Below are positions 21,453 to 31,518 of a DNA stretch of 64,000 nucleotides, in pieces. A model generated the notes under the pieces. It saw only the letters and a program-made list of their open reading frames with translations. It did no database searches and was not told where the DNA came from. This DNA is from Flaccisagitta enflata (Eukaryota > Chaetognatha > Sagittoidea > Aphragmophora). The stretch is from assembly GCA_965153355.1 (NCBI GenBank), contig OZ231126.1, positions 38,378,001-38,442,000 on the forward strand. Reading direction: 5' to 3'. Every line of letters starts with the position of its first letter. Position 1 is the first letter of the stretch. The translations under genes and the position numbers were made by a program.

Positions 21453-21600
21453 ACTAAAGGGAAAAATTAGTCTCACTAAAGGGAAAAATGATGGTCTCAC
21501 TGGAGGGAATTTTTTCTCACTAAAATTCCCTCCAGTGAGATTATTTTTTTGTCTCACTAAAGGGAATTTTAGTGAGAAAAAATTCCCTCCAGTGAGAAAG
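21453..21600. repeat. GTCTCACT/AGTGAGAC palindromic module array, copy 2
   Basis: Same modules as 19216-19440 (TCTCACTAAAGGGAAAAAT, GGAGGGAATTTTTTCTCAC, CCCTCCAGTGAGA). Followed by a short CACACG repeat to 21660. Confidence 0.8.
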
Positions 21601-21820
21601 TCGCACTAGGGGTACCCACCTGAGAGACACACACACACACGCAAGCACACACGCACACACTCAAAGACAACGGAAGACCAAAAAAGAGACGCAGAGAGAC
21701 AAATTGAATGACAAAAACAGGCAGGCAGTCAACCAGACATCATGAGATGCACACAGAAGAAGATGCAATGAAAAAAAAGACTCCCATTTACGACTTTTTT
21801 CCGGTCGGCGAGAGCCGCCT

Positions 21821-22083
21821 TTATTGGTATGGTAAACATTTGCGCAACACACTGGGTTTACTTGTCATTGCCGTCTCGTCCAGCAACGTTCCGTATGTTG
21901 ACCTCACGAATGATTTGGGAGAACGATGACTCGATTGATTGGAAATCAAATTTTGGGGCATGTGGTTTCGTGGAGGCGTGTTAGGCGTGGCAGGCATAGA
22001 AGGTTTGGCGTTTGCGTTACCGCTGTCATCAGCCTCAGGCTCGGGAATATCGCCAACTTCGCCATGGAGACATATCACAATAC
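21821..22083 (-). CDS. SPAG17-like exon 15 (last one found)
   Basis: Acceptor TGTTCAG at 22084-22090, entered in phase 1 as exon 14 requires. Encodes a short beta-like start (I-V-I-C-L-H-G-E-V) then a Pro/Ser/Asn-rich linker with P-S-M-P-A-T-P-N-T-P-P, and runs to TAA 21821-21823. Two internal donor candidates (TTC|GTGAGG near 21908 and ACAA|GTAAAC near 21862) mean the exon may end earlier and the gene continue left. Vertebrate SPAG17 has roughly a thousand further residues after a comparable Pro-rich linker, and I found no exons for them in 9.8-21.8 kb, so the 3' part is either missing, unrecognised or lost. Confidence 0.5.
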
Positions 22084-22222
22084 CTGAACAGTGGACGAAG
22101 GAGTCAAATTCGTCTTCATGAACCAGTTTTTGTGTGTTTGTTTATTTGTCTTGTTTGTTTGTTTTGTTCCTCTGTATTTGTGTGTGTGTGTGTGTGAGTG
22201 TGTGTGTGTGTTTGTGTGTGTT

Positions 22223-22524
<302 letters not shown>

Positions 22525-22529
22525 ACAAC

Positions 22530-22747
22530 CATGTTTGCTATCGATGAGCGTCGCCGTCGCGAACTCCTTTTCTCCTTCAAATTTGCTTCTCTCGACGCGC
22601 AGTTGGAAGCCTCCAAAGGCGAATCCGCATCCGAAGTTGGTTTCGAGACGCAGCAGCTTGCCCTCGAGATTGTAGGCGATCGAGCTAATCGACGGCGGGA
22701 AAAACGTCGACGACTTCATGATTGTCGCCGGCGATGATGATCGCAAC
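22530..22747 (-). CDS. SPAG17-like exon 14
   Basis: Acceptor GACTTTAG (AG 22749-22748), phase 2 in and phase 1 out (donor CATG|GTTGTG at 22529), agreeing with both neighbours. The 72 residues form alternating hydrophobic strands (I-A-Y-N-L-E-G-K-L-L-R-L-E, F-A-F-G-G-F-Q-L-R-V) like the beta-rich 'x-N-x-G-x-x-L' repeats in the middle of SPAG17. The non-consensus +5 position of the donor lowers certainty. Confidence 0.5.
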
Positions 22748-22870
22748 CTAAAGTCGAAATCGATGATAATTGAACAAATATAAATCTACCGCCCACATCC
22801 CATAAACGAGAGAACCTAACAAGGTAATCACGCAAGATACCAAGATTGTGGATTATGCCGGTTTTACTGA

Positions 22871-23022
22871 TTTTTAGTCGCGGACATGCGACTCTACACC
22901 TTGCTGTGTCGGTCGGTAGGTCCGTCCGTCGGTCCGTCACATTTTTGAATTCCGAGCGGTTTTCACACTACTGCTCCTGCCCAACCGTCCGCGACTGGAT
23001 TGCCGTGTGTCCAGCCTTGTTG
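22871..23022. repeat. Hairpin-ended dispersed repeat (inverted orientation)
   Basis: Begins TTTTTAGTCGCGGACATGCG with its hairpin complement, then GTCGGTCGG/GTCCGTCC units, then CCAACCGTCCGCGACTGG, and ends GCCTTGTT. It is almost the exact reverse complement of 51885-52031, including the inner CCGAGCGGTTTT block, so these two are recent sister copies. Lies in the intron between SPAG17-like exons 13 and 14. Confidence 0.8.
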
Positions 23023-23266
23023 ACATTCATTTTCTAACACACCTCGGTGCCACCGGAGCTGCCAACGTTCCTGCCGACTCTCCAAACATCCTTGTGGAAA
23101 TGATATGAACATTGAAACCTTTGGTTGGTGATCTGTTTTAGTTTGGAGCTTACATTGAGAGAGGCGAATCTGCTAGGGTTCATCTCCGGCCGCCGTTTGG
23201 TGTATCCGTCGATCTTTTACACTGAACGGCAGCCGAGGCAGGCTATCACATGCAAAAACGACTAAC

Positions 23267-23445
23267 CGTGTATATGGTGCCGACAGACTGGATTCACCAG
23301 ACATTCTCGCGGTTTCGTCGGTCGACAAATGAGTTGGTTTAGAACCCGACAAAGTCCAACTTTTGGCGTTATCTGCGATGACGAACTTTTCCATAACTTC
23401 GCACCACGACTCGTCCATCGTCGGAAGCAATACGTTGCGGAAATC
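23267..23445 (-). CDS. SPAG17-like exon 13
   Basis: Acceptor CTCAAAAG (AG 23447-23446) preceded in the sense strand by the (TC)n array that supplies its polypyrimidine tract. Phase 0 in, phase 2 out (ACACG|GTTAGT). Encodes D-F-R-N-V-L-L-P-T-M-D-E-S-W and a Ser/Thr-rich end. Without splicing at 23266 the frame would stop at 23173, so a shorter terminal exon is the alternative. The next exon fits by phase. Confidence 0.55.
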
Positions 23446-23459
23446 CTTTTGAGTAGGAG

Positions 23460-23462
<3 letters not shown>

Positions 23463-23557
<95 letters not shown>

Positions 23558-23616
23558 GAGAGTCAGAGAGAGAGAGATCGAAAAGAGAGAGAGATCGAAA
23601 AGAGAGAGAGAGATCG

Positions 23617-23694
<78 letters not shown>
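23463..23694. repeat. (GA)n microsatellite at a splice acceptor
   Basis: Two GA tracts (23463-23554, 23619-23694) with GATCGAAAAGAGA interruptions. Read on the - strand this is (TC)n ending about 18 bases before the exon 13 acceptor. Confidence 0.95.
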
Positions 23695-23698
<4 letters not shown>

Positions 23699-23813
23699 TT
23701 TGAAGAATCTGTGCTTTGTCTCCGGTCTTGTTTTTTTGTTTGTTTTTTTTTTCAGACTTTTGCTCACTTCATCCATCAGTATGTCTTTCTGTCTTCATTT
23801 CTCCCTCTCTCAC

Positions 23814-24005
23814 CTTGAAGCTAGACTTGGTCTTGGCCGTGAAGTCCGATACGTCGTTGGCTATCAGGGAATCTTTGAAAGGTGGCAGAAGCGCGATAAA
23901 GGAAGATCCCGCATCCGGCGCGCGCGTCCACGTCAATACCGGAAGCGCGTGTGAGGAGTCCAGCACACGCTGGCAAAATCCTCCGGCGTCGTGGAAAAGC
24001 CAATT
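23814..24005 (-). CDS. SPAG17-like exon 12
   Basis: Acceptor TGTCTCAG (24006-24013) and consensus donor AAG|GTGAGAG (23813). 192 bases, phase 0 both sides. Encodes N-W-L-F-H-D-A-G-G-F-C-Q-R-V and later F-I-A-L-L-P-P-F-K-D. The strong splice sites, CpG-rich codon usage and open frame set it apart from surrounding AT-rich repeats. Confidence 0.6.
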
Positions 24006-24075
24006 CTGAGACAGAATTATAAGCAGTCCGAATTCCAACTCGCCACAAATTTCAAAAATCGACACTGACAAATAC

Positions 24076-24153
24076 CTGAATCGCGTTGTGACTGAGAAGT
24101 CGCTTGGCAGCGTCAATGGCCTCTGTTGCATTTTCGGTCATATTCTTTACCAC
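24076..24153 (-). CDS. SPAG17-like exon 11
   Basis: 78 bases between acceptor CTTTGGCAG (24154-24162) and donor ATTCAG|GTATTT (24075), phase 0 both sides. Encodes V-V-K-N-M-T-E-N-A-T-E-A-I-D-A-A-K-R-L-L. The frame joins exon 10 to exon 12 without a stop. Confidence 0.55.
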
Positions 24154-24202
24154 CTGCCAAAGACAATATTTTATATCGATTCATTTTTAATACCATAGAG
24201 TT

Positions 24203-24362
24203 TTTTTTTTGTCGCGTACTGGCGACTCTATATTCCACCATGTTGGTCGGTCAGTCGGTCCATCCGTAAAACTTAGCTATTTTAGCGTTTTCGTATCACT
24301 GCCCCGGCCCAATTGCTTGGTTAGCCTTTTTCATCACTGCCCGGTCCACTCACACGCGACTT
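24203..24362. repeat. Hairpin-ended dispersed repeat, diverged copy
   Basis: Starts TTTTTTTGTCGCGTACTGGC with hairpin partner GCGACTCTATA, has GGTCGGTCAGTCGGTCC units and ends near CTCACACGCGACTTAGG. Lies in the intron between SPAG17-like exons 10 and 11. Confidence 0.6.
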
Positions 24363-24584
24363 AGGAGTTAGGTATCCTTGTTTGTTGTTATACGTCAATG
24401 TGGTTGTTGTTGTTGTTAAATGGACCGCTTTCCGTTCCATCGGTAATATTTTCAGTCAGTAGCCTTGTTAGTCATTATCGTGGTCAAATTGGTGTTCAGT
24501 TGTGTAATTAGGCTAATATGGCCAAAAAAAAGTTGTAGGCTGAACTGATGTAATTATCCATGTACAAATAAGTTTTTGACCCAC

Positions 24585-24725
24585 CGCGATTCCATCTCTT
24601 CCGTGTTGATTGAATATCCTGGGTCGACATCCGAGTTGCTCCCGCTCTAAGAATCCCAAGTCCAAGGTCTTGAACACGAGTTGCTTCGTTACACGATCCA
24701 TCTCAATCGGTGCCACGTTCAAACG
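24585..24725 (-). CDS. SPAG17-like exon 10
   Basis: Acceptor GGTAAAG after a TTTTTTTTTTCC tract (AG 24727-24726) and donor ATCGCG|GTGGGT (24584). 141 bases, phase 0 both sides. Encodes R-L-N-V-A-P-I-E-M-D-R-V-T-K-Q-L-V-F-K-T followed by L-D-L-G-F-L-E. The V-x-x-x-x-x-F-K-x-x-x-L-x-L spacing resembles the segment in SPAG17 after its N-terminal third. Inference only. Confidence 0.55.
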
Positions 24726-24988
24726 CTTTACCACCGGAAAAAAAAACAAGACCGGATAAATGACTTATATGACCAGCGCAGTCGCTAGCGGTTGGGCAGA
24801 GGCAATAATGCTCAAAAAAATTCCGCGTCATCCAAAAATCTCATTAACTTCAGTCCGAACTACCTACTGAGTCAGTAGTACTGACACAAACTCCTACAGA
24901 GTCACATAGCATGTTGCCGCATGTCTGTGGTAAAAACCGTTTGCAGTTCTTATGCATTTGAAATTAAAGAGTGAAAGTTAGACCGGAC

Positions 24989-25109
24989 CTGCGCCAAGTC
25001 GATGAGATTAGCTCTGTAGATGGCGCATCTCCTCAAAGGATCTTCTGGAATTTCGGCGCCATTGAAGGCCGACGGAGAATCAGCAAAAAGACGCAAGAGA
25101 CTTCCGTGA
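24989..25109 (-). CDS. SPAG17-like exon 9
   Basis: Acceptor TTTCCTCAG (AG 25111-25110), phase 2 in, phase 0 out at GCGCAG|GTCCGG. Encodes H-G-S-L-L-R-L-F-A-D-S-P-S and R-R-C-A-I-Y-R-A-N-L-I-D-L. Both junctions agree in phase with neighbouring exons. Confidence 0.6.
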
Positions 25110-25719
25110 CTGAGGAAATAATTGGGGAATCATGGAATCCATAACCGTGGATGGGAAAAGGGGTCCTATCTCCCAAGATCAACGGGTTTCACACCACATG
25201 TCATGCAATGAGATATGACATGCGCGGTCATAAGATAGCGTAAGAAGTGATCACGTATCGCAAGCGCCGTCCCATAGGGCGCTTAAACCAACCCAGATAG
25301 GCTGTTCAGTGTTCACTCACGACTGGCTCGGAAGTAAAAGTCATCTCGCGAAACTCACGGAAATTGGAATTATCCTTCTGCGTTGTGACGTGAAAGACGT
25401 GCCTATATCAGTCTCAAAAAGTGATTACATTTTCTTTCGACCCTGATAGCTTTACAAAAAGATATATGATGCAAATTGCATAGATATCATTTGATGATGA
25501 CAACCTTTACTAAGGGTCAAATTGCAATATGCAACCCCAAACCGCAAACCCCAACCCCAAACTGCAATATGCAAATCAGACAAAAGCTACAATTACCTCA
25601 CTGGCCTCAGTGTGAAAAGAAACTCAATGGTATCAACATCAACCTCTACAACAGCCTTAATAGATCATCTATGGCGAGAAAAAAACATCACTCCAACTTG
25701 CTTCAAAATCTAAACTCAC
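25110..25719. other. Intron of SPAG17-like gene; no other gene seen
   Basis: Low-complexity AT-rich sequence with a run of AACCCCAAACC-type repeats at about 25533-25562. No complete mobile element was recognised. Confidence 0.3.
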
Positions 25720-26035
25720 GACATTTGGCCGTCTCCACCGCCTCCACGAACACCCAAGGTTTCGTCAAACGCCGGCGCAGCCATGGGATGCAGGCGTAGC
25801 ATTTCGCGTCGCCATTTTAATGGATGAACTTGCTCCAAACGCCTGCATCCGCTTAATCTTCGTCGGAATTCGTCGTACTTCAGAGTCGCCGTCGGATGCC
25901 GCGGAACTCGAGCCGAGTTGTTGGTCAACTTTTCCTTGAGCATCTTCTTGACGACTTCAGAAGTTCGCACGCCGTCAATGGCTTTGTCAAGAGCGCCGCC
26001 GATCCCCAAACAACGGCGGTTTTTGCGGAGATTTT
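25720..26035 (-). CDS. SPAG17-like exon 8
   Basis: Acceptor CTTTTCAG (26036-26043) and near-perfect donor ATGTC|GTGAGT (25719). 316 bases, phase 1 in and phase 2 out. Encodes an Arg-rich start (N-L-R-K-N-R-R-C-L-G), an L-D-K-A-I-D-G-V helix, T-L-K-Y-D-E-F-R-R-R-L and a C-terminal Gly-rich stretch. This matches the position in SPAG17 where an H-x-x-x-A helix and an L-x-Y-x-D block follow the C-M-x-E-Q-V block. Confidence 0.65.
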
Positions 26036-26140
26036 CTGAAAAGTTTTCATTTCTTAGTTATTATATGATTTATATCAAGTTGTCAACCCTTCCATTTAGT
26101 CATTGACTTATTTAATAATTGGATCACTCTTCATAATAGT

Positions 26141-26256
<116 letters not shown>

Positions 26257-26260
26257 CAAC

Positions 26261-26483
26261 CTGAAGGTGGATCATTCTCTGCGCTGGCGACCTGTTCCAC
26301 CATGCAACAGATCATCATGGGGACGTCGACGCATCCTTCGGGTAGCGAGTTGACGAGGTCGTCGAACGTTTTCCTCGATGTTTCCGAAGGAGTCGTCGTC
26401 GGCACCACGAGGAAGTTGGTGTGACGAGTGAAGCAATCGTACATATTCCGCTTGTAGGCGGTGGAAAGCAACGGGTCCAGTAA
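26261..26483 (-). CDS. SPAG17-like exon 7 (diagnostic block)
   Basis: Acceptor CCCTTTCAG (AG 26485-26484), phase 0 in; donor TTCAG|GTTGGT in phase 1, as exon 8 requires (a nearby GTAAGA at 26256 would be out of phase). The C-terminal part reads [18 protein letters not shown], which fits the V-P-x-x-x-x-C-M-x-E-Q-V block I know from SPAG17, followed like there by a Pro-Pro-Ser. This is the strongest single link to the family. SPAG17 (PF6 in Chlamydomonas) is a scaffold of the C1a projection of the ciliary central apparatus. Confidence 0.7.
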
Positions 26484-26792
26484 CTGAAAGGGAGCCATAA
26501 GTGTTTTCTCTAATAACATTGTAGTTTTTTATCTGATACAGCCTGAGTGCGCCTTCTTTTGAGTTATGTCCTTAGTTTTTTTCTTTTCTTCTTTCTTTCC
26601 CTGTCCCTGATTCTTTTCCTTTTCTGATTCCATGGCACTATCAACAAAAACGACAACACTAACACCATTGCCAACATCATCACCACCACCACCAACAAAA
26701 CCACCTGTCCTCCACTTCCATAACCGCTACCAGTCTACCACTACAAACAACAACAACAATAAAAAAACAACGATAAAATATACGACAAAGGC

Positions 26793-26808
26793 GACAACAA
26801 CAACAACT

Positions 26809-26866
<58 letters not shown>
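26793..26866. repeat. (CAA)n microsatellite
   Basis: About 24 trinucleotide units beside the exon 6 donor, in the intron between SPAG17-like exons 6 and 7. The open frame through it (poly-Thr or poly-Val) is not a gene. Confidence 0.95.
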
Positions 26867-26876
26867 CTCTATTTAC

Positions 26877-27019
26877 TTGTTTGACCATTTCTGTTTGCAA
26901 TTTGCCGATTTGTTCGTGCCTGACTTCAGCTGCTACGCTGGAACTCGTCGCCCGCGTGATCAAGTCGCGCGTCCGCGGCAAAAATTCCACCGTCCATTCG
27001 TCGCAGACGGGACCTTCGA
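26877..27019 (-). CDS. SPAG17-like exon 6
   Basis: Acceptor CCTATCAG (AG 27021-27020), phase 1 in; donor AAACAA|GTAAAT, phase 0 out. Encodes V-E-G-P-V-C-D-E-W-T-V-E-F-L and then an amphipathic helix, E-V-R-H-E-Q-I-G-K-L-Q-T-E-M-V-K. The frame also opens upstream of the acceptor, so the exact start is less certain than the end. Confidence 0.55.
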
Positions 27020-27130
27020 CTGATAGGATCAAGTCAATTGCCACGCAAGGAAAGAAGAAAATCATGGTTTAAAATGTGGCATTGATTCAGTCATGTCTCT
27101 ATCTTGTAACTTTCCTCAATGAAATCTCAC

Positions 27131-27154
27131 CTTTAGGAAGACGGACGCGTTTAG
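27131..27154 (-). CDS. Possible 24-base microexon of SPAG17-like gene
   Basis: TCCGTTTTCAG|CTAAACGCG...CCTAAAG|GTGAGA: strong acceptor and donor only 24 bases apart. The exon is phase 1 on both sides and would add A-K-R-V-R-L-P-K. Exons 4 and 6 can also be joined directly in the same phase, so the microexon could be skipped or fortuitous. Confidence 0.4.
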
Positions 27155-27796
27155 CTGAAAACGGAGAAAGATATATTCTCGTGAATGGTTAGGCACAAGT
27201 TAAGCGTGAGCATGCAGCAAAAAGAAAACAAAAAGGGAAATAAAAAAGAAAAGGAAAATAAAAGGATAAAAAATAAAAGGAAAATAAAAGGAAAATAAAA
27301 AATAAAAGGAAAATAAAAGGAAAATAAAAAAAAGAATAAGTAGAAGACAAAAAAATAACCCTTAAAGTCACGTGCTTTTGTGCAGGGGCAGTACGGCAGA
27401 ACAACTAAAACAACACAATGTCGCCAAAAACAGCGACTGAAAAAAAAAACAATTCCCGTATGACAAGTGGCACAACATCCCTCGCTATACCAAAACTGAG
27501 AAATGAAATACACTTTTTTTTTATAAGAACCTAGTTTATAAGAACATCAAGGCTTCGAATGGCCCCAAAATTAAGAACATCTTAAGAACATACGAAGGCT
27601 TTTAATCTTAAGAAAAAAATTTTGCTTAAAGTAATATTTAAAGAACATTAACAAAACACTAACATTTTAGTATAATAAGCTAAAATTTTTTTAATTTCTA
27701 ATATAAAAACCAAGAAAATATCCCCAGACATTAATGTTTGGCATTTGTTTTAGTAGTATTCAAAAGAAATATATTTGATATAATCAAATAATAATA

Positions 27797-29113
27797 CAGT
27801 TTAGCTTCACTAGAGCGCACCCGCTAATAAGGCATCCCCCGCATCTAGGCATGTTATGAAAAGTCCCAACTTTTCTCTCTTTATTCCTTTGTTGATGAGC
27901 CCCGCATATAAGGCACCCGCCTATTAGGCAAATTTCACTATAGCGCATGAAAAATAGGATTTTTGGTGAATATTTTGCTTGCTTTATAGGCATCTGACAA
28001 GCAAAGTGTTTTGTTAGGATGAGGAGGTGGAAAAACAAAGGGAGGAAATACCGATTAGAGCGATGATGACGATGATGAAGAGGAATACTAATGACGATGA
28101 AGGGGTTTACCAGTGATATGAAGGGGTTGCGTGTTTCGCATAGCAAAAGTTGGTTATTTCTTTTCACCCTCTTTACCTAATGTGGAGTGACTAATTTTAG
28201 GACCCTTACCATTTTTGTTTTATCAAAAATCGTTCATCTTCCGTTTTTTAGAAAATTGCTTTTGAGGACCTAATTTGCATAACGCAGTGGGATAAAACAA
28301 TATGCTGACATTGTTTGAATCAGCTTTCATAATTTTCTACTCTTCATAGAATTGCAATTCTGCCTTTTCATTTGCTCTTTCATAACTTATGTTCTGATAT
28401 TTTAGTTTATTTTTACATATATCATGATTTTTTAAAACAAATAATTGTCCTTTTTGTAACAAAACTACACAGGATTTTGCTGAATTCTGGGAAATCAGTG
28501 GAAACTTTAAGGCTAAAACAAAAACGGAAGATGAAGGAATTTTGAAAAAAGGAAAATGGTCATCTTCATGATTTTTGCTCCTCCACATTACCTAAGTAGA
28601 GTGAAGGAATACTCCCAACTTTTGCTATGTGAAGCACCCAAATGAAGGGGTATACCGATGAGGAAGAGGAGCACCAATGATTATGATGAAGAGGAAGTGA
28701 AAGAAACGGAAGTGAAATGAAGGGGAGAGGAGGGAGATGATGAAGAAGGAGTGTAAAAAGTCGATGATGTCAAACACTCATACATACACTCTTTTCAATC
28801 TTTTCACACATTCGTTCATTCACAGTCATCTTCGTCTTAAGTCAGGTGGCGAGCTGGTTAATGACAAAAAAAAAACTGTTTATAATTATTGCAAAAAGCA
28901 AAGGGGGACTCAATTCTTTTTGTTACCACTTCCAAGCATCTATGTAAATCTATTAGATTGTGTGTCAAACCAATAGCTAGAATAAGTAAAGCATATCAGA
29001 ACCTTGTGTATTCAGTGTGGTGCAGAAATATACATGCTTGGCTATAAGGCACCCCGCCTAGAAGGCATGAAATCAACTGGTCCCTTGAGATGCCTTCTAG
29101 TGAAGCTTAACTG
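27797..29113. mobile_element. pogo/Tigger-like MITE, 1317 bp
   Basis: Ends CAGTTTAGCTTCACTAGAG and (reverse-complemented) CAGTTAAGCTTCACTAGAA, flanked by TA on both sides (27795-27796, 29114-29115). The CAGTT(A/T)A start and TA target are typical of pogo/Tigger elements of the Tc1/mariner superfamily. The internal sequence repeats TATAAGGCACCC/CTAGAAGGCATG motifs near both ends. No transposase ORF. Confidence 0.8.
28137..28625. mobile_element. Foldback element nested inside the pogo-like MITE
   Basis: CATAGCAAAAGTTGG and CCAACTTTTGCTATG plus TACCTAATGTGGAG and CTCCACATTACCTAAG form inverted arms. The flanking MITE sequence has ATGAAGGGGT on both outer sides. Confidence 0.65.
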
Positions 29114-29124
29114 TATAATCCAAA

Positions 29125-31518
29125 TTGCAGATATATCATACTCGCAGATATATCATACTCGCAGATCTTAACTGCAACATCTATGATCGTAGTCACCCAT
29201 ACACAAAAATCATTCGAGACTTGATGACGGAATATGACCTAGAATCCTGCTTTGATTCAATCGCCAATTTTGATCATAATTCATCTTTCACACGTTCCGA
29301 CATTAAGACTGGCTCATACACTCTAATCGACGGCATCCTCGTCAGTAGAGAATTGCGTCACATGATTAGTAATGTCAGAATATCCATTTATGGCGACAAT
29401 TTATCCGATCATTGTCCGGTAGAGTTGGACATTACCGTGCAAATCGCTGAGTATAATCTCACAAAAAACAAGCTTCAACAATATATAAATTGGAAAAAAC
29501 TCTCTGATAATGATATATCCCATTTTCGCGAAGCTATGGAAGCAAATCTATCATCCATTAATGTGCCATTTCACACCATTATCCACGGAGATAAATGTTG
29601 TCTTGATGACTCCCATAAAGTTGCACTCGAACAGTACTATTGCAGTATAATGAAGGCTGTGATTGAGGCAGAAGCCATATTACCAAAAACCAACCCAAAT
29701 TGTGAGAGATCTTTTTGGGATGACGAATTGTCAGAGCTTAAATCTAGGTCCTTAGAGTGCACTAACTATTGGAAAAGTGTTGGTTGCCCTAAAGTGGGGC
29801 CAGAATTTGAATGCAAAAAGAATTGTCACTACCGCTACAAATCTGAGTTGCGCAAAAAGAAAAGAAGTGCTGAAAAGAAACACAATGATGCAATGTTTAA
29901 TGATCTTCAGAATAAAGATGGAAACTCATTTTGGAGGACGTGGAAAAAAATGAACCAATCTCGTAATAGTAATACGACAAGAATTAATGGTGAAACGGAC
30001 CCTAAGGGAATCGCCGAAACATTTGCCACTTACTTCGAGTCGGTGTACAGTGATCACGATACTCCTGAACATGAAGCATTGAAGCAAAAATATGAAGAGT
30101 TGTTTTCTCGCTATTTTGATCAGCATGTACATGATAGTATCTCGAGGTACTTTCTTTCATGGTCAGAAATGACTGAAATTGTCTCCAAGATCAAAATTGG
30201 AAAATCGTCGTCGGGTACATGTAAACCAGAGCATATATTCCATGGCAGCCCGATTTTAATATGTCACCTTCACATGCTCTTTAATGGGCTTATTCAGCAC
30301 GGCTATGTTCCAACAGACTTCTTGCGAGGAACAATAACGCCCATTGTTAAAAACGCACAAGGAGATTTATCCGATCCCTCTAACTACAGGGGTATCACTC
30401 TGAGTTGCCTCACTGCGAAACTATTCGAATTTGCCATACAATTGAAGACATCTCACTTACTAGCCACTGATGATCTCCAATTTGGGTTCAAGCGTAAGAC
30501 AAGTACAAACCATGCACTTTACTCGCTCAAAGCAACTGTCAACCATTATACTGATAAAGGATCTAATGTGTATGTTGCTTTCTTAGATTGCACCAAAGCG
30601 TTTGATCGTATATCCCATTTCGGTCTTTTTTCCAAACTCATCCAGCGAGGTATCCCATTATGTATCCTCATGTGCCTTGTTTATTGGTATATGAATATGG
30701 AGTGCAATGTCAAATGGGAAAATGAATTTAGTCGCAGTTTCAAAGTCCCTCTCGGTATCAAACAAGGAGGTATAAATTCACCTGACTTCTTTGGAATTTA
30801 CATCGACGATATTGCCGCCATTCTACGCAATTCTAATGTTGGCTGCTATTTATTTGCCATATTTCTCGCCATGATACTTTTTGCGGATGACTTGTGTTTG
30901 ATGGCACCTACTCGTCACGCTCTCAACAGAATGATACAACTCTGCGCTAACTATTGCAAAGAATACGGACTGGCATTTAATGCTAAAAAGTCAAAAATTG
31001 TTGTCTTTTCCAAGCGTGCCGTGGACAAACAGAGTCTAGGGCCGATATTGATTGATGGTCGTGAGATTGAGTATGTTGACTCAATTACTTACCTAGGCGC
31101 CACAATCACGAACAAAAAAGGAATTTCCTTCTCAAATTCTAGTGACCTTTCCAAATTCTACCGAGCATCAAATTCATTACTGAGAGCAGTCAAAAGGCCG
31201 AGTGAAGAAGTTATGATGCATCTCATCTACTCATGCTGCATACCAATCCTGTCGTATGCATCTCCTGTGAAGGACTATCCATCGCGTCAAATGCAGGAAT
31301 GCTCTACTGCCATAAATGACGCTCTGCGACTTCTCTTTGGATTCAACCGATGGGAAAGTGTTAGATCTCTGCGTGAGCAATTCGGATACAAATCATTGAT
31401 CGAAATTTTCCATATTTCAAAAAACAAATTTGAAGCTTCTCTGTTGACGCATCGAAATACTGTTATTCGACATCTTGCTCTAAACATTAAGCTTGAACAG
31501 GAAAAGGAACAAGAATAG
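29125..31518 (+). CDS. Non-LTR retrotransposon ORF2: endonuclease C-part and RT
   Basis: A 797-codon intact frame. Residues 1-110 are the C-terminal part of an APE-type endonuclease: L-A-D-L-N-C near residues 11-16 (the usual G-D-F/L-N block) and S-D-H-C-P-V-E-L with catalytic Asp95-His96. Reverse transcriptase follows, with A-F-L-D-C-T-K-A-F-D (Asp488), L-G-I-K-Q-G-G and F-A-D-D at 586-589. The frame ends without an RNase H. The endonuclease N-terminal third and any ORF1 are absent: sequence upstream of 29125 is the abutting MITE, so this is a 5'-truncated insertion, the usual outcome of target-primed reverse transcription. It lies antisense to the host gene. Confidence 0.9.
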   Translation: MQIYHTRRYIILADLNCNIYDRSHPYTKIIRDLMTEYDLESCFDSIANFDHNSSFTRSDIKTGSYTLIDGILVSRELRHMISNVRISIYGDNLSDHCPVELDITVQIAEYNLTKNKLQQYINWKKLSDNDISHFREAMEANLSSINVPFHTIIHGDKCCLDDSHKVALEQYYCSIMKAVIEAEAILPKTNPNCERSFWDDELSELKSRSLECTNYWKSVGCPKVGPEFECKKNCHYRYKSELRKKKRSAEKKHNDAMFNDLQNKDGNSFWRTWKKMNQSRNSNTTRINGETDPKGIAETFATYFESVYSDHDTPEHEALKQKYEELFSRYFDQHVHDSISRYFLSWSEMTEIVSKIKIGKSSSGTCKPEHIFHGSPILICHLHMLFNGLIQHGYVPTDFLRGTITPIVKNAQGDLSDPSNYRGITLSCLTAKLFEFAIQLKTSHLLATDDLQFGFKRKTSTNHALYSLKATVNHYTDKGSNVYVAFLDCTKAFDRISHFGLFSKLIQRGIPLCILMCLVYWYMNMECNVKWENEFSRSFKVPLGIKQGGINSPDFFGIYIDDIAAILRNSNVGCYLFAIFLAMILFADDLCLMAPTRHALNRMIQLCANYCKEYGLAFNAKKSKIVVFSKRAVDKQSLGPILIDGREIEYVDSITYLGATITNKKGISFSNSSDLSKFYRASNSLLRAVKRPSEEVMMHLIYSCCIPILSYASPVKDYPSRQMQECSTAINDALRLLFGFNRWESVRSLREQFGYKSLIEIFHISKNKFEASLLTHRNTVIRHLALNIKLEQEKEQE

